This document shows, one piece after another, positions 15,480 through 24,513 of a DNA stretch of 64,000 nucleotides. A program made the translations under genes and the position numbers. Source of the stretch: an uncultured Tenacibaculum sp. (GTDB taxonomy: Bacteria; Bacteroidota; Bacteroidia; Flavobacteriales; Flavobacteriaceae); assembly GCF_947495995.1 (NCBI RefSeq), contig NZ_CANMAX010000001.1, forward strand, positions 992,001 to 1,056,000, read 5' to 3'. The notes under the pieces are model-generated. The model saw only the letters and a program-made list of their open reading frames with translations. It made no database searches and had not been told where the DNA came from. Each line of letters opens with the position of its first letter. The first letter of the stretch is position 1.

Positions 15480-18329
15480 ATGGTCAAAAAATTACTCTTG
15501 CTGCTTTTTATAACGAGCAGTTATTTTTTGTTGGCGCAGACAGAAGTTAAAGGTTTAGTCTTCGACGAATATTTAGAGCCTTTTCCTGGAGCAACTGTTA
15601 AAACAAGTGAAGGAAAATCTACAACTTCTAACTTTGATGGAGAATTTGTAGTAAATGTTAAAAAATTCCCCGTAACAATTACCGTAACGTTATTAGGTTA
15701 TCAAACCGAAACTATTCAAATTTCTAGTCCAAATGATGATTTAAATATCATCTTAAAAGAAACATTAGGTTTAGATCAGGTAGTTGTTTCTGCTTCGAGA
15801 ACTCCAGAACGAGTTATAGAATCGCCAGTAACCATTGAAAGAATTGATGGTAAATCGATTAAAAGAACTCCTTCACCGAATTTTTACCAATCTTTAGGTA
15901 ATTTAAAAGGAATTGATGTTTTAGATAATAACCTTTTAACTAAAGCTATTGGTTCTAACCGAGGTTTTGTTAGTACTGATAACAATCGTTTTGTACAGTT
16001 GGTGGATGGAGTTGATACTGCTGTCCCTGTTTTCGATTATGCACTAGGTAATTTATTTGGTTTAAATGAATTGGATGTAAAGAACGTCGAGATTCTTCCA
16101 GGTGCGGCATCTGCATTATATGGGGCGAATGCCTTCAACGGAATTTTATTAATGACTAGTAAAAATCCATTTGATGATGCAGGAGCAAGTGTAGCTTTTC
16201 AATCAGGAGTTACAACTCAAGAAGGAAGAGGAGCTTATGCTTTTTATGATGTAAGTACTAGATTAGCTTATAAGTTTAGTGATCATTTTGCAGCAAAAGT
16301 AAGTCTTAACTATATCCAAGGAAAAGATTGGGTAGCTAATGATAGAACCGATGCAAACGGTAACGGTTTTAGTCATTTAGATAATCCAAATTATGATGGA
16401 ATTAATACTTACGGTGATGAAGTAAGTTTGAACTTAGTTGATTTAGCTTTATTGGCTACGCCTTTTACCGCAGATCCAACTTCTCCATTATTTGGTTTAA
16501 ATCCATTAGGGTTGATTTCTGGAATTAATGGTGTAGAAAGACAACGAGTAAGTAGAACAGGTTTTGCTGAAAGAGATATTATAGATTATGATGTTGATAA
16601 TTTACTTTTTGATGGTTCTTTACACTTTAGACCATGGGGTGAAGAAGGAGCAGAAATTATCTTTGGATCTAAGTTTAGTATAGGAGATAACATTACTCAA
16701 GCAAGTAATAGATATGATCAATCGAATTCGTTTATGAGACAATTCAGATTTGAAGTTAGAGATAAAAATTACTTTGTTAGAGGTTACTATAATGAAAATG
16801 ATGCTGGAAAAACAATTGATACAAGTTTAGCTGGAATCTTTGCTGGTAGTGCATGGAAAGGTAACAGAGCTTATTTTGAAGAGTATGCCGGAGCTTATTT
16901 TGCTTCTTTAGCAGGAGGACTTTCAAATGATCAGGCACACTTAGCAGCAAGAAGCTTTGTAAATAGAGATTTTCCAAATGTAAATTCTGCAGCTTATCAA
17001 AACTCTTTAAAGCTTGCTAAAGAAACAACCTTAGCAAACGGAGGGGCTTTATTATCTGAAAATTCTGGTTATTATCATGTTGATGCTAACTTAAATTTAG
17101 CTGAATTTATTGACTTTGCTGATATTCAAGTTGGAGGTAGTTTTAGAAGTTTTGCTTTAGATTCTAACGGACAAGTATATACAGATGATGATGGAGTGTT
17201 ACGATACAGACAGTACGGGGTTTATACTCAAGTACAAAAGAAGTTTGTTGATGATAGATTAAAGTTTACAGGAACAGTACGTTTTGATAAATCAAGAAAC
17301 TTTGAAGGTAACTTCTCTCCAAGAGCAACAATTTCATATGCAGCTGGAGAAAATAGAGATCATAACTTTAGAATTGGTTTTCAAACAGGATTTAGAAATC
17401 CAACTTCTCAAGATCAATATTTAGGTTTAACTTTAGGAAACTTAGTATTATTAGGATCGGTAGAGGAAAACTTAACAAGAGAGGTTATTACAAGAGAGTT
17501 TGTTTCAGATCCAAGTCAAACAGCTACTTTAGTAGGTACTTCTGCATTTAATAATTCATATACTGCAGCTTCTATCGATGCTTTCCAAACAGATTTTAGA
17601 TCGAATGCTATCAATGGTAATTTAGGAGTAATTAATCCTAATCTTTTACAAGTATCTAATTTCGATTTAGTAAAGCCAGAAATTGTACGTTCATTTGAAC
17701 TAGGTTATCGTGGTGCTTTAGACGTAGCTGGAAAATTATTTGAATTCGATATTGTAGGGTATTATAATTTACATAACGATTTTATCTCGTCAACAAATGT
17801 AGTTGTTCCATTTTATGGAGATGTTAACGATCCTACTTCAAACGCTGCGTTAGCAATTGCTAATAACGATTTTCAAAGATATTCTATCGTAACGAACATT
17901 GATTCTGAATTACAAGTTTTTGGTTTTTCAGCAGGTTTTAGTACAAAATTATTTAACAACTTCGATTTATCAGGTAGTTATGCTTATTCAGACTTTAATG
18001 TAGAAGATACTGCAATCGATTTTAAGCCATTCTTTAATACTCCAAAACATTCTGTAAAGGCTCAATTCGGAAATGATCGTTTATTCAAGAATTTTGGTTT
18101 CTCTACGAATGTAAGATGGCAAGACGAATTTTTATACCAAACAAGATTTGTTGATAGAGTATTAGATAGTCGTTTTGTGTTGGATGCACAAATCAATTAT
18201 ACAATACCATCTTTAAAATCTTTTATTAAGTTAGGAGCTACTAATTTAACAGGTGATGAATATGTTAGTGCCTTAGGTACAGGTACAATAGGTTCTCAAT
18301 ACTTTATTTCTTGGACAATTAATAATTAA
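15480..18329 (+). CDS. TonB-dependent receptor with carboxypeptidase-like N-domain (copy 1)
   Basis: The 949-residue outer-membrane receptor has a signal peptide ending near FLLAQ. A carboxypeptidase D regulatory-like domain follows (EVKGLVFDEYLEPFPGATVK, residues about 22-100). Next are a TonB-box/plug region (LDQVVVSASRTPERVIESPV, then EILPGAASALYGANAFNGIL) and a 22-strand barrel ending in an aromatic residue-rich C-terminus (YFISWTINN). No SusD gene follows, which argues against a polysaccharide-type SusCD importer. A metal chelate, vitamin or small ligand is more likely. The neighbouring receptor at 19259 has the same length and similar plug. A terminator follows. Confidence 0.92.
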   Translation: MVKKLLLLLFITSSYFLLAQTEVKGLVFDEYLEPFPGATVKTSEGKSTTSNFDGEFVVNVKKFPVTITVTLLGYQTETIQISSPNDDLNIILKETLGLDQVVVSASRTPERVIESPVTIERIDGKSIKRTPSPNFYQSLGNLKGIDVLDNNLLTKAIGSNRGFVSTDNNRFVQLVDGVDTAVPVFDYALGNLFGLNELDVKNVEILPGAASALYGANAFNGILLMTSKNPFDDAGASVAFQSGVTTQEGRGAYAFYDVSTRLAYKFSDHFAAKVSLNYIQGKDWVANDRTDANGNGFSHLDNPNYDGINTYGDEVSLNLVDLALLATPFTADPTSPLFGLNPLGLISGINGVERQRVSRTGFAERDIIDYDVDNLLFDGSLHFRPWGEEGAEIIFGSKFSIGDNITQASNRYDQSNSFMRQFRFEVRDKNYFVRGYYNENDAGKTIDTSLAGIFAGSAWKGNRAYFEEYAGAYFASLAGGLSNDQAHLAARSFVNRDFPNVNSAAYQNSLKLAKETTLANGGALLSENSGYYHVDANLNLAEFIDFADIQVGGSFRSFALDSNGQVYTDDDGVLRYRQYGVYTQVQKKFVDDRLKFTGTVRFDKSRNFEGNFSPRATISYAAGENRDHNFRIGFQTGFRNPTSQDQYLGLTLGNLVLLGSVEENLTREVITREFVSDPSQTATLVGTSAFNNSYTAASIDAFQTDFRSNAINGNLGVINPNLLQVSNFDLVKPEIVRSFELGYRGALDVAGKLFEFDIVGYYNLHNDFISSTNVVVPFYGDVNDPTSNAALAIANNDFQRYSIVTNIDSELQVFGFSAGFSTKLFNNFDLSGSYAYSDFNVEDTAIDFKPFFNTPKHSVKAQFGNDRLFKNFGFSTNVRWQDEFLYQTRFVDRVLDSRFVLDAQINYTIPSLKSFIKLGATNLTGDEYVSALGTGTIGSQYFISWTINN

Positions 18330-18347
18330 TAGTATTAACATAAATAT

Positions 18348-18379
18348 AAAAAAGAGGGCTAATTTGCCCTCTTTTTTTT
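18348..18379 (+). terminator. rho-independent terminator after receptor copy 1
   Basis: AAAAAAGAGGGC (18348-18359) pairs with GCCCTCTTTTTT (18366-18377) and is followed by further T. Confidence 0.92.
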
Positions 18380-18430
18380 GCTTTTTTCAAAAAAAAACAG
18401 TAATCATGTTTTTTTATTCAAAATAAGTTG

Positions 18431-18438
18431 TACTTTTG
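18431..18438 (+). promoter_or_regulatory. -7 promoter box (TACTTTTG) of the TonB-C/receptor cassette 2
   Basis: TAnnTTTG consensus about 50 bases before the ATG at 18489 and shortly after the preceding terminator. The same box sequence is used by cassette 1. Confidence 0.6.
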
Positions 18439-18488
18439 CCGCCTAAAACCCAAACATACTGCTAGGTAAATTTGTAAATGTTAAACGT

Positions 18489-19229
18489 ATGAAAAAAGTA
18501 TATTTACTTGTAGTTTTATTATTATCCCTTAATAGTTTTGGTCAGGATACTTGTGATACACCTGAAGAAACTACCTTAGAAGATTTAAATAGTATTACTA
18601 AATGTTCGATCAAACCTGCTAAGAATAAGAAAGATAAAAGAAGCCGACAGATTACAGTTCGTGTTTCTGCTTCTAAAAGAAGATTCTTAAAGAAAAGAGA
18701 AATCAAAAAGAAACTAGCCGTTTCTGGAGCTAGTAATATTAATTCATCAGGAATTTCTACAATTTCAACTGGCAATACTATTTCAAATAAACTTTCCCTA
18801 AAGAAAAAATCAGCATCTAGTAGCATTGCTGCTTTGACTAATAGTTTATCTGAAGAAGAAGTTAGAAAAGCAGATCGTTTTAATTCAGTTGATAAAATTC
18901 CAGCATTTGCTAACTGTAAGAGCGCAAAAAAAGGAGATATGGTTGACTGTTTTAATACGGAAATGATGTTACACATTCAAAAACACTTTAGATATCCTGG
19001 CGAAGCTGTTAGGAATATGGTTGAAGGTGAAGTTTGGGTACGCTTTATCATTGATAAAAATGGTGAGGTTAAAAACATCAAAACTTTAGGTCCTGAGAAC
19101 GCTGAAATCTTAAATGAAGAAGCTAGAAGAGTAGTAACTAAGTTAGCTAAGTTTACTCCTGCTAGAAAAGATGGAAAACGTGTAGCTGTAAAATACGGTT
19201 TCCCTATTAACTTTTCATTAGAAGAATAG
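18489..19229 (+). CDS. exported TonB C-terminal-domain protein (paralog 3), paired with a receptor
   Basis: The 246-residue protein has a signal peptide ending near SFGQ. It then carries C-x16-C with LEDLNSITKC, the basic block RRFLKKREIKKK and a Ser-rich linker. IPAFANC with CFNTEM follows, and a TonB_C domain (HIQKHFRYPGEAVRNMVEGE, VRFIIDKNGEVKNIKTLGP) closes the protein. It is the closest relative of paralog 2, and each is followed by a 949-residue receptor. This makes a duplicated two-gene cassette. The gap to the receptor gene is 29 bases. Four conserved cysteines suggest two disulfides in the periplasm, which is inference. Confidence 0.78.
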   Translation: MKKVYLLVVLLLSLNSFGQDTCDTPEETTLEDLNSITKCSIKPAKNKKDKRSRQITVRVSASKRRFLKKREIKKKLAVSGASNINSSGISTISTGNTISNKLSLKKKSASSSIAALTNSLSEEEVRKADRFNSVDKIPAFANCKSAKKGDMVDCFNTEMMLHIQKHFRYPGEAVRNMVEGEVWVRFIIDKNGEVKNIKTLGPENAEILNEEARRVVTKLAKFTPARKDGKRVAVKYGFPINFSLEE

Positions 19230-19258
19230 AATAATTCCAAATCCTTAATATAACAAAA

Positions 19259-22108
19259 ATGTTCAAGAAACAATTAGTAATGATTGTTTTCACTCTGTGC
19301 GCTATATCTACGTTTGCACAAGTGGAAATAAAAGGTGTGGTATACAATGAGTACCTAGAGCCTTTTTACAATGCTAAAATCAAAAGTAAGTCGGCAGTGG
19401 CATTATCTGACACTAGCGGTAACTTTACGATTACACTTAATGGAGCTTTACCTCAAACTCTTGAGATTTCTGCTTTCGGACACCAATCTGAATTTGTAGA
19501 AGTAGAAAGAGTAGGGCAAAAAATCAATGTAATTTTAAAAGAAAATTTACTATTAGATCAAGTAGTAATTTCTGCATCGAGAGTTCCGGAAAGAATTATC
19601 GAATCTCCAGTAACTATTGAAAGATTCGGTTTAACAGACATTAGAAAAACATCTTCGAATTCATTTTATGATGGATTAGCGAATTTAAAAAGTATTCAAG
19701 TTAGAGAAAGTGGATATGGATTTAAATCTGTAAACACAAGAGGTTTTGCTGATTTCGCTAACTCTAGATTTGTACAGTTAGTTGATGGTATGGACACAGC
19801 AGCTCCTGCATTAAACTTTAGTGCTGGTAATTTATCTGGTGTTTCAGAATTAGACATCAACAATGTTGAAGTATTACCAGGTGCATCTTCTGCATTATAT
19901 GGGGCGAACTCATATAATGGTATCTTATTAATGAATACTAAAAGTCCATTCGATTTTACTGGAATTAGTGCTCAATTTAAATCTGGTATCATGTCTCAAG
20001 ATTTATCAGGAAATAATGAGTTCTATGATGCAACAATAAGAATGGCATACAGATTTAGTGATGCTTTTGCAGCTAAAGTTAACTTATCTTACTTTGATGC
20101 TCCAGAATGGCAAGCAAATGATTTAAGAAATAGACAAATCGATACTGGTGAAATTATTGATGGAGAGCAAAACTCTGTTTTAAGTTACGATGGTGTAAAC
20201 TTATATGGTGATGAAGTAATTCAAAACTTAAATAATATCGCTCGTACTTACTTTGGTGGTGCAACTTTACCTCAATTATATACTGTTAACTTAACAGGTT
20301 ATGCAGAAAGAGATTTATTAAGAAGCTATAGAACTAAGAACTTAAAGTTTTCTACGTCTTTACACTATAGACCTTTAGAAGATGAGTCTTTAGAGATTAT
20401 TTTAGCTACAAGATTAGGTAGAGGAGATAATATTTTCCAAGGAACTTCTAGATTCGCACAAAGAGATTATTTCATTGGCCAATCTAAATTAGAAGTTAAA
20501 GGAGATAACTTCTATGTAAGAGGTTATTACGTATCTAACGATGCTGGTAATACTTATGATTTAACAAGAACTGGTATTGCATTAAACACTGTAGGAGCTC
20601 AAAACAACACTGCTGGTGTTTGGGGAGTTGATTATGTTTTAGGTTTAATCAATAATGGTGGTTTTAACCCAGATAACTCGATTAATGTAGATCCAACTAT
20701 TTTAGCTGCTGCTAGAGATTTTGCTAACCAAGCAAGATTAGCTCCAGGAACTTCTGCATTTAACACAGAATTTGATAGAATTACTTCTACTTTAATTACT
20801 CAAGGTGGTAGTAAAATCTACGACAATAGTTCTTATTCTCACATTGATGGTAACTATAACTTTACAAGTTTATTAAACGATTGGGCAGATGTTCAAATAG
20901 GAGGTTCTTACAGACAGTATAATTCAGACTCTAAAGGAACAATCTTTAATGATGCAGATGATATCATTAGAATTGCTGAATACGGTTTATATTCTCAAAT
21001 TCAGAAAAAATTCTTAGATGATAGATTAAAGTTAACAGGTTCTATTCGTTACGATAAATCTGAAAACTTTGACGGAAATTACTCTCCTCGTTTCGCAGTA
21101 AACTATGGTTTAGGAGAAGATAAAAACCATATCATTAGAGCTTCTTATCAAACAGGTTTTAGAAACCCAACTATTCAGGAACAATATTTATTAATTCCTG
21201 CAGGAAGAAAAATTAATGTTGGTACATCTTTAGATAACTTAAGTACAGTTAATGTTGGAGGAATTACAGGAGATAACATCCTTAACAATTCATTATTAAC
21301 TAGAACTGTTTTCCCAGAGGATACAGGTTACCAAGGACCACGTAACGTAAAGTCTACTTATGAGGCAATTGTACCAGAAGAAGTACAAACAATTGAATTA
21401 GGATATAGAAGTATGTTTGGAATTAGTGATTCTAACAACTTAATTATAGATTTTAATACTTTCTATAGTATCCACAATGATTTTGTTTTCTTCCAAGACG
21501 TTATTACACCTAACGCAGGAACAGTATTCCCATTAGGAAATACACCATTAACTGCAACTCAGTTAACAGATCCTAACATTGCAAACGGACTTATCGATCC
21601 TGATACAAACGTATTAGTTTTAGATGCTGCTTCGATCAACTCTGGTTTAGTAGAATTTAATATCGTAACAAACAGTAAATCTGTTGTAAACTCTTATGGA
21701 GCAAGTATCGCTCTTAATACTAAAGTTTTCAATCGTTTTGATTTAGGTTTAAGTTATGATTACATCGACTTTACTTTTGATGATAAAGATTTTGGTTTAT
21801 TCGAGCCAAACTTTAATACACCAAAACATACAGTTAAAGCACAATTAGGAAACGAAAATCTTTTTGAGAACTTTGGTTTCAATGTTAATGCTAGATGGTT
21901 AGATAAATACAGATGGGTATCTCCATTCGTTAAAGGTGATGTTGATGCTAGAACAGTATTAGATGCACAAATCAACTATCGTATTCCATCAATCAAATCT
22001 CAATTCAAAATTGGAGGAACAAACTTATTAGGAAAAGAGTATTTAGTAGCTCCTGGTACAGGAAGTATCGGAAGTTTATACTACATCTCTTGGACAATAA
22101 ACGACTAA
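19259..22108 (+). CDS. TonB-dependent receptor with carboxypeptidase-like N-domain (copy 2)
   Basis: At 949 residues it has exactly the length of copy 1. The signal ends near STFAQ. The N-domain (EIKGVVYNEYLEPFYNAKIK), plug (LDQVVISASRVPERIIESPV, then EVLPGASSALYGANSYNGIL), barrel and C-terminal YYISWTIND are each similar to copy 1. The barrel loops differ substantially, so the two probably recognise different ligands. No SusD partner is present. The upstream TonB-C protein is duplicated along with it. A terminator at 22133-22163 ends the transcript. Confidence 0.92.
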   Translation: MFKKQLVMIVFTLCAISTFAQVEIKGVVYNEYLEPFYNAKIKSKSAVALSDTSGNFTITLNGALPQTLEISAFGHQSEFVEVERVGQKINVILKENLLLDQVVISASRVPERIIESPVTIERFGLTDIRKTSSNSFYDGLANLKSIQVRESGYGFKSVNTRGFADFANSRFVQLVDGMDTAAPALNFSAGNLSGVSELDINNVEVLPGASSALYGANSYNGILLMNTKSPFDFTGISAQFKSGIMSQDLSGNNEFYDATIRMAYRFSDAFAAKVNLSYFDAPEWQANDLRNRQIDTGEIIDGEQNSVLSYDGVNLYGDEVIQNLNNIARTYFGGATLPQLYTVNLTGYAERDLLRSYRTKNLKFSTSLHYRPLEDESLEIILATRLGRGDNIFQGTSRFAQRDYFIGQSKLEVKGDNFYVRGYYVSNDAGNTYDLTRTGIALNTVGAQNNTAGVWGVDYVLGLINNGGFNPDNSINVDPTILAAARDFANQARLAPGTSAFNTEFDRITSTLITQGGSKIYDNSSYSHIDGNYNFTSLLNDWADVQIGGSYRQYNSDSKGTIFNDADDIIRIAEYGLYSQIQKKFLDDRLKLTGSIRYDKSENFDGNYSPRFAVNYGLGEDKNHIIRASYQTGFRNPTIQEQYLLIPAGRKINVGTSLDNLSTVNVGGITGDNILNNSLLTRTVFPEDTGYQGPRNVKSTYEAIVPEEVQTIELGYRSMFGISDSNNLIIDFNTFYSIHNDFVFFQDVITPNAGTVFPLGNTPLTATQLTDPNIANGLIDPDTNVLVLDAASINSGLVEFNIVTNSKSVVNSYGASIALNTKVFNRFDLGLSYDYIDFTFDDKDFGLFEPNFNTPKHTVKAQLGNENLFENFGFNVNARWLDKYRWVSPFVKGDVDARTVLDAQINYRIPSIKSQFKIGGTNLLGKEYLVAPGTGSIGSLYYISWTIND

Positions 22109-22132
22109 TAACTTAATTAAGTTATCATATTT

Positions 22133-22163
22133 AAAAAGCTTGTGTGAAAACACAGGCTTTTTT
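22133..22163 (+). terminator. rho-independent terminator after receptor copy 2
   Basis: AAAAAGCTTGTGT pairs with ACACAGGCTTTTT around a GAAA loop (one mismatch), followed by T residues. Confidence 0.85.
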
Positions 22164-22185
22164 ATTTATTGCTTGTTAGTGAAAA

Positions 22186-22361
22186 ATGAATAATAATGAA
22201 AGTGTATCTAAATTAAGTATTCTAGGATTGTTATTCACATTAGTAAATTGTACTGATTCAGCTAAAGTTATAGAAGCTAAACAGTTGTTCAGCAAGATAT
22301 AGAAGCTTATTTAGTAAAAAGTCTAAGTAATATCGAAGATGATGATGAAGATATAGAATAA
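22186..22361 (+). pseudogene. frameshifted small lipoprotein gene remnant
   Basis: An ATG at 22186 opens a frame with a lipoprotein-like signal (SILGLLFTLVNC, then TDSAKVIEAKQL) that stops at 22302. From about 22287 the next frame continues a coherent acidic tail (VQQDIEAYLVKSLSNIEDDD, then EDIE) to a stop at 22359-22361. One base gained or lost near 22284-22290 would join the two parts into a lipoprotein of about 57 residues. I read this as a recently broken gene or a sequencing error. Apart from this remnant the 22109-22443 gap holds only two terminators. Confidence 0.5.
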
Positions 22362-22385
22362 AAAGATAATATATTCAATAAAAAT

Positions 22386-22420
22386 AAAACCGCGTTATTA
22401 AGGATAAATAACGCGGTTTT
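22386..22420. terminator. bidirectional terminator
   Basis: AAAACCGCGTTATT (22386-22399) pairs perfectly with AATAACGCGGTTTT (22407-22420), with A and T runs outside. It serves the minus-strand CNNM gene and anything reading through from the left. Confidence 0.85.
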
Positions 22421-22443
22421 ATTCGTTTATAATTTTAAATCAG

Positions 22444-23517
22444 TTATTCGATAATACCTAATCTCTTAGCTCTTTCTTCCCAGCTTTTTCTAGCTAAATT
22501 TTGAAGGTTCGCAACATTATCACTTTCATCCATAATTTCTAACCCTAATAAAGTTTCAATTACGTCTTCTTGAGTTACCAAACCACTTACAGCTCCAAAT
22601 TCGTCTACCACTAAAGCAATATGTTCACGTTGTGCTATTAATTTCTCGAACAGCTCAGGAATTGGTAGTTCTCTGCTAGTAACAATAATATCTCTTTTAA
22701 TAGTTTCTAGTTTCTCTTCTCCTTTACCGTTTATAATGGCTTCTAAGAGCTGATCTTTCAAAAAGTACCCAACTATATTATCAGTAGATCCAGAGTACAA
22801 AGGAATACGAGAAAAACGCAATTTAGCATTGTCATCAAAGAATGATTTTATAGTTTGACCTGCATCAGCAGTTTTTAATACTGTTCTTGGTGTCATCACA
22901 TGTTTTGCAGAAACTTCTTTGAAGTTCAACATGTTTTTAATCACTTTACTCTCATTTTCTTGAAATACACCCTCTTTTTCAGCGATTTCAGTCATAGCAG
23001 AAAAATCTTCTCTACTTAAAACACTTTCTCCATGTCCGCCTTTACCAAACATTTTTGTGAATAATTGTAATATCCAAATTATTCCAGTAAACTTTAAAAT
23101 AGTGATTAAGATATTTAAAGTAGTTGTAGTAAATCCAGCTAAAGATTTCCAGTAGGTAGCTCCAATTGTTTTTGGAATAATCTCTGAAGCAACTAAGATT
23201 AATATAGTCATAATTGCAGAAACGATAAATACACCACTAAAAATTCCAGTAGATTCTTCTCCTTTAAATACAGTTTCTGCCTGAGAACCTACTAAAATTG
23301 CTCCTACAGTATGTGCAATAGTGTTTAAGGTTAAAATTGCAATTAAAGGCTTATCTACATCCTTTTTTAGCTTTTCTAGTCCTAAAGCAAAAGATTTACC
23401 TTCTTTCTTTTTTACGTTTACAAATGTTGGAGTAACACTTAGTAAAACAGCTTCGAGTATCGAGCACAGAAAAGAAAAAAGTATTGATATTGTTCCGTAG
23501 AAGAAAAGTAGTCCCAT
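22444..23517 (-). CDS. CNNM/CBS-domain transporter-like protein (hemolysin C family)
   Basis: The protein of about 357 residues starts at the ATG at 23517 (MGLLFFYGTISILFSFLCS); the longer frame from 23568 adds an unlikely tail. An N-terminal DUF21/CNNM domain with about four hydrophobic segments (LTLNTIAHTVGAILVGSQAE, LVASEIIPKTIGATY) is followed by paired CBS domains (SAKHVMTPRTVL near residue 205; HIALVVDEFGAVSGLVTQED near 300). CBS pairs usually sense nucleotides, and CNNM proteins are linked to Mg or Co transport. It lacks the C-terminal CorC/HlyC domain of longer relatives, as is common for this Bacteroidota group. Inner membrane location is expected. Confidence 0.9.
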   Translation of the reverse strand: MGLLFFYGTISILFSFLCSILEAVLLSVTPTFVNVKKKEGKSFALGLEKLKKDVDKPLIAILTLNTIAHTVGAILVGSQAETVFKGEESTGIFSGVFIVSAIMTILILVASEIIPKTIGATYWKSLAGFTTTTLNILITILKFTGIIWILQLFTKMFGKGGHGESVLSREDFSAMTEIAEKEGVFQENESKVIKNMLNFKEVSAKHVMTPRTVLKTADAGQTIKSFFDDNAKLRFSRIPLYSGSTDNIVGYFLKDQLLEAIINGKGEEKLETIKRDIIVTSRELPIPELFEKLIAQREHIALVVDEFGAVSGLVTQEDVIETLLGLEIMDESDNVANLQNLARKSWEERAKRLGIIE

Positions 23518-23601
23518 TATTAAATTTTTTCGTAAAAATAAATAAAATATAAAACCCCAAGCAAACACTTGGGGTTATTACTATAATATTGCTATAATTT
23601 C

Positions 23602-24429
23602 TTAGAATCCGTAGTTTACTCCTAAACCAAAAACTTCTCTAGTTTGAAAACCTTTAAAAGCATTGTCGTCGTAAATAGTTTGTAATGCTAAGTTTGCAGA
23701 TAAATACTTGTTAATTTTCATTACGATGTTAACAGTATAATCAAGATCTATATTTTGAGGATCTTCTAAATAGTTGCTGTATAAGTTAACAATGTTCTCT
23801 ACAGATACATTTTCCATAATTGTAAACTTATAGTAACCACTTACAGAAGCACCTAACTCGTAACGAGTAGATTCACCAGCTTCAACTCCAAATGCAGGAG
23901 CTAAATCACTTGATAAAACAACTAATTTAGAAGTTGCAGGCGCAATGTTTACTTTTAAGTTATCTGACTTTTTCCATAACATACCAGGACCAAATTGGAA
24001 GTATGCAGGAGAAAAGAAGTGAGATTGTTGTACTCCACCAACATCTGTAGAAGACATTTGTGTTTTAAAGTTAAAGAAAGCAGAATAATACCAGTTATTA
24101 GTTGCTTTTTTACCAGCTATAGAGTTAAACTCTAAACGGTCATCTGTTTTTTGAGCACCTTGTCCTCTTAATTTTGTTAATCCGTAAGAAGCTATAATCT
24201 TGTTATCCCAAGTCCAATCACCTCTTAAGTAGTTAAAATCGTAGTTTAAACCTAATGTACCAGAGATGTTATTTGTACCTCCAGCTAACCAATTGTTAAA
24301 TGCAGATTGATTAAATAGAAAAGAAATATTTCCTTCTTTTTTCCAACCTTCTTTAGGTTCATCTTTTTTATCTTGAGCAGTAATAGTAAGCGCTCCAAAT
24401 AAAATTGCGATAGCTAGTAATTTTCTCAT
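23602..24429 (-). CDS. DUF3078 family outer-membrane protein (copy 1)
   Basis: A 275-residue protein with a signal peptide ending near TITAQ. The repeating aromatic beta-strand pattern is typical of DUF3078: ISFLFNQSAFNNWLAGGTNN, YLRGDWTWDNKIIASYG, DDRLEFNSIAGKK and FQFGPGMLWKKSDNLKVNIA, ending GLGVNYGF. The pattern and the C-terminal Phe suggest a small outer-membrane beta barrel. The role is unknown. The gene has its own well-formed promoter (24457-24487), separate from the neighbouring copy at 24514. The two copies are similar across their length and arose by tandem duplication. Confidence 0.85.
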   Translation of the reverse strand: MRKLLAIAILFGALTITAQDKKDEPKEGWKKEGNISFLFNQSAFNNWLAGGTNNISGTLGLNYDFNYLRGDWTWDNKIIASYGLTKLRGQGAQKTDDRLEFNSIAGKKATNNWYYSAFFNFKTQMSSTDVGGVQQSHFFSPAYFQFGPGMLWKKSDNLKVNIAPATSKLVVLSSDLAPAFGVEAGESTRYELGASVSGYYKFTIMENVSVENIVNLYSNYLEDPQNIDLDYTVNIVMKINKYLSANLALQTIYDDNAFKGFQTREVFGLGVNYGF

Positions 24430-24456
24430 TATCTTATTTTTTGATTTTTAAGGGCG

Positions 24457-24487
24457 CAAAAGTACGCCTTACTTTGTCTTTAGACAA
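24457..24487 (-). promoter_or_regulatory. Bacteroidota-type promoter of DUF3078 copy 1
   Basis: On the minus strand a -33 TTG (24487-24485) is followed after 20 bases by the -7 box TACTTTTG (24464-24457), the expected spacing for the Bacteroidota primary sigma factor. The start codon is 27 bases downstream. This is the best-formed promoter in the window. Confidence 0.7.
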
Positions 24488-24513
24488 TACTATTTTAAAA
24501 TAGTCACTTAAAA

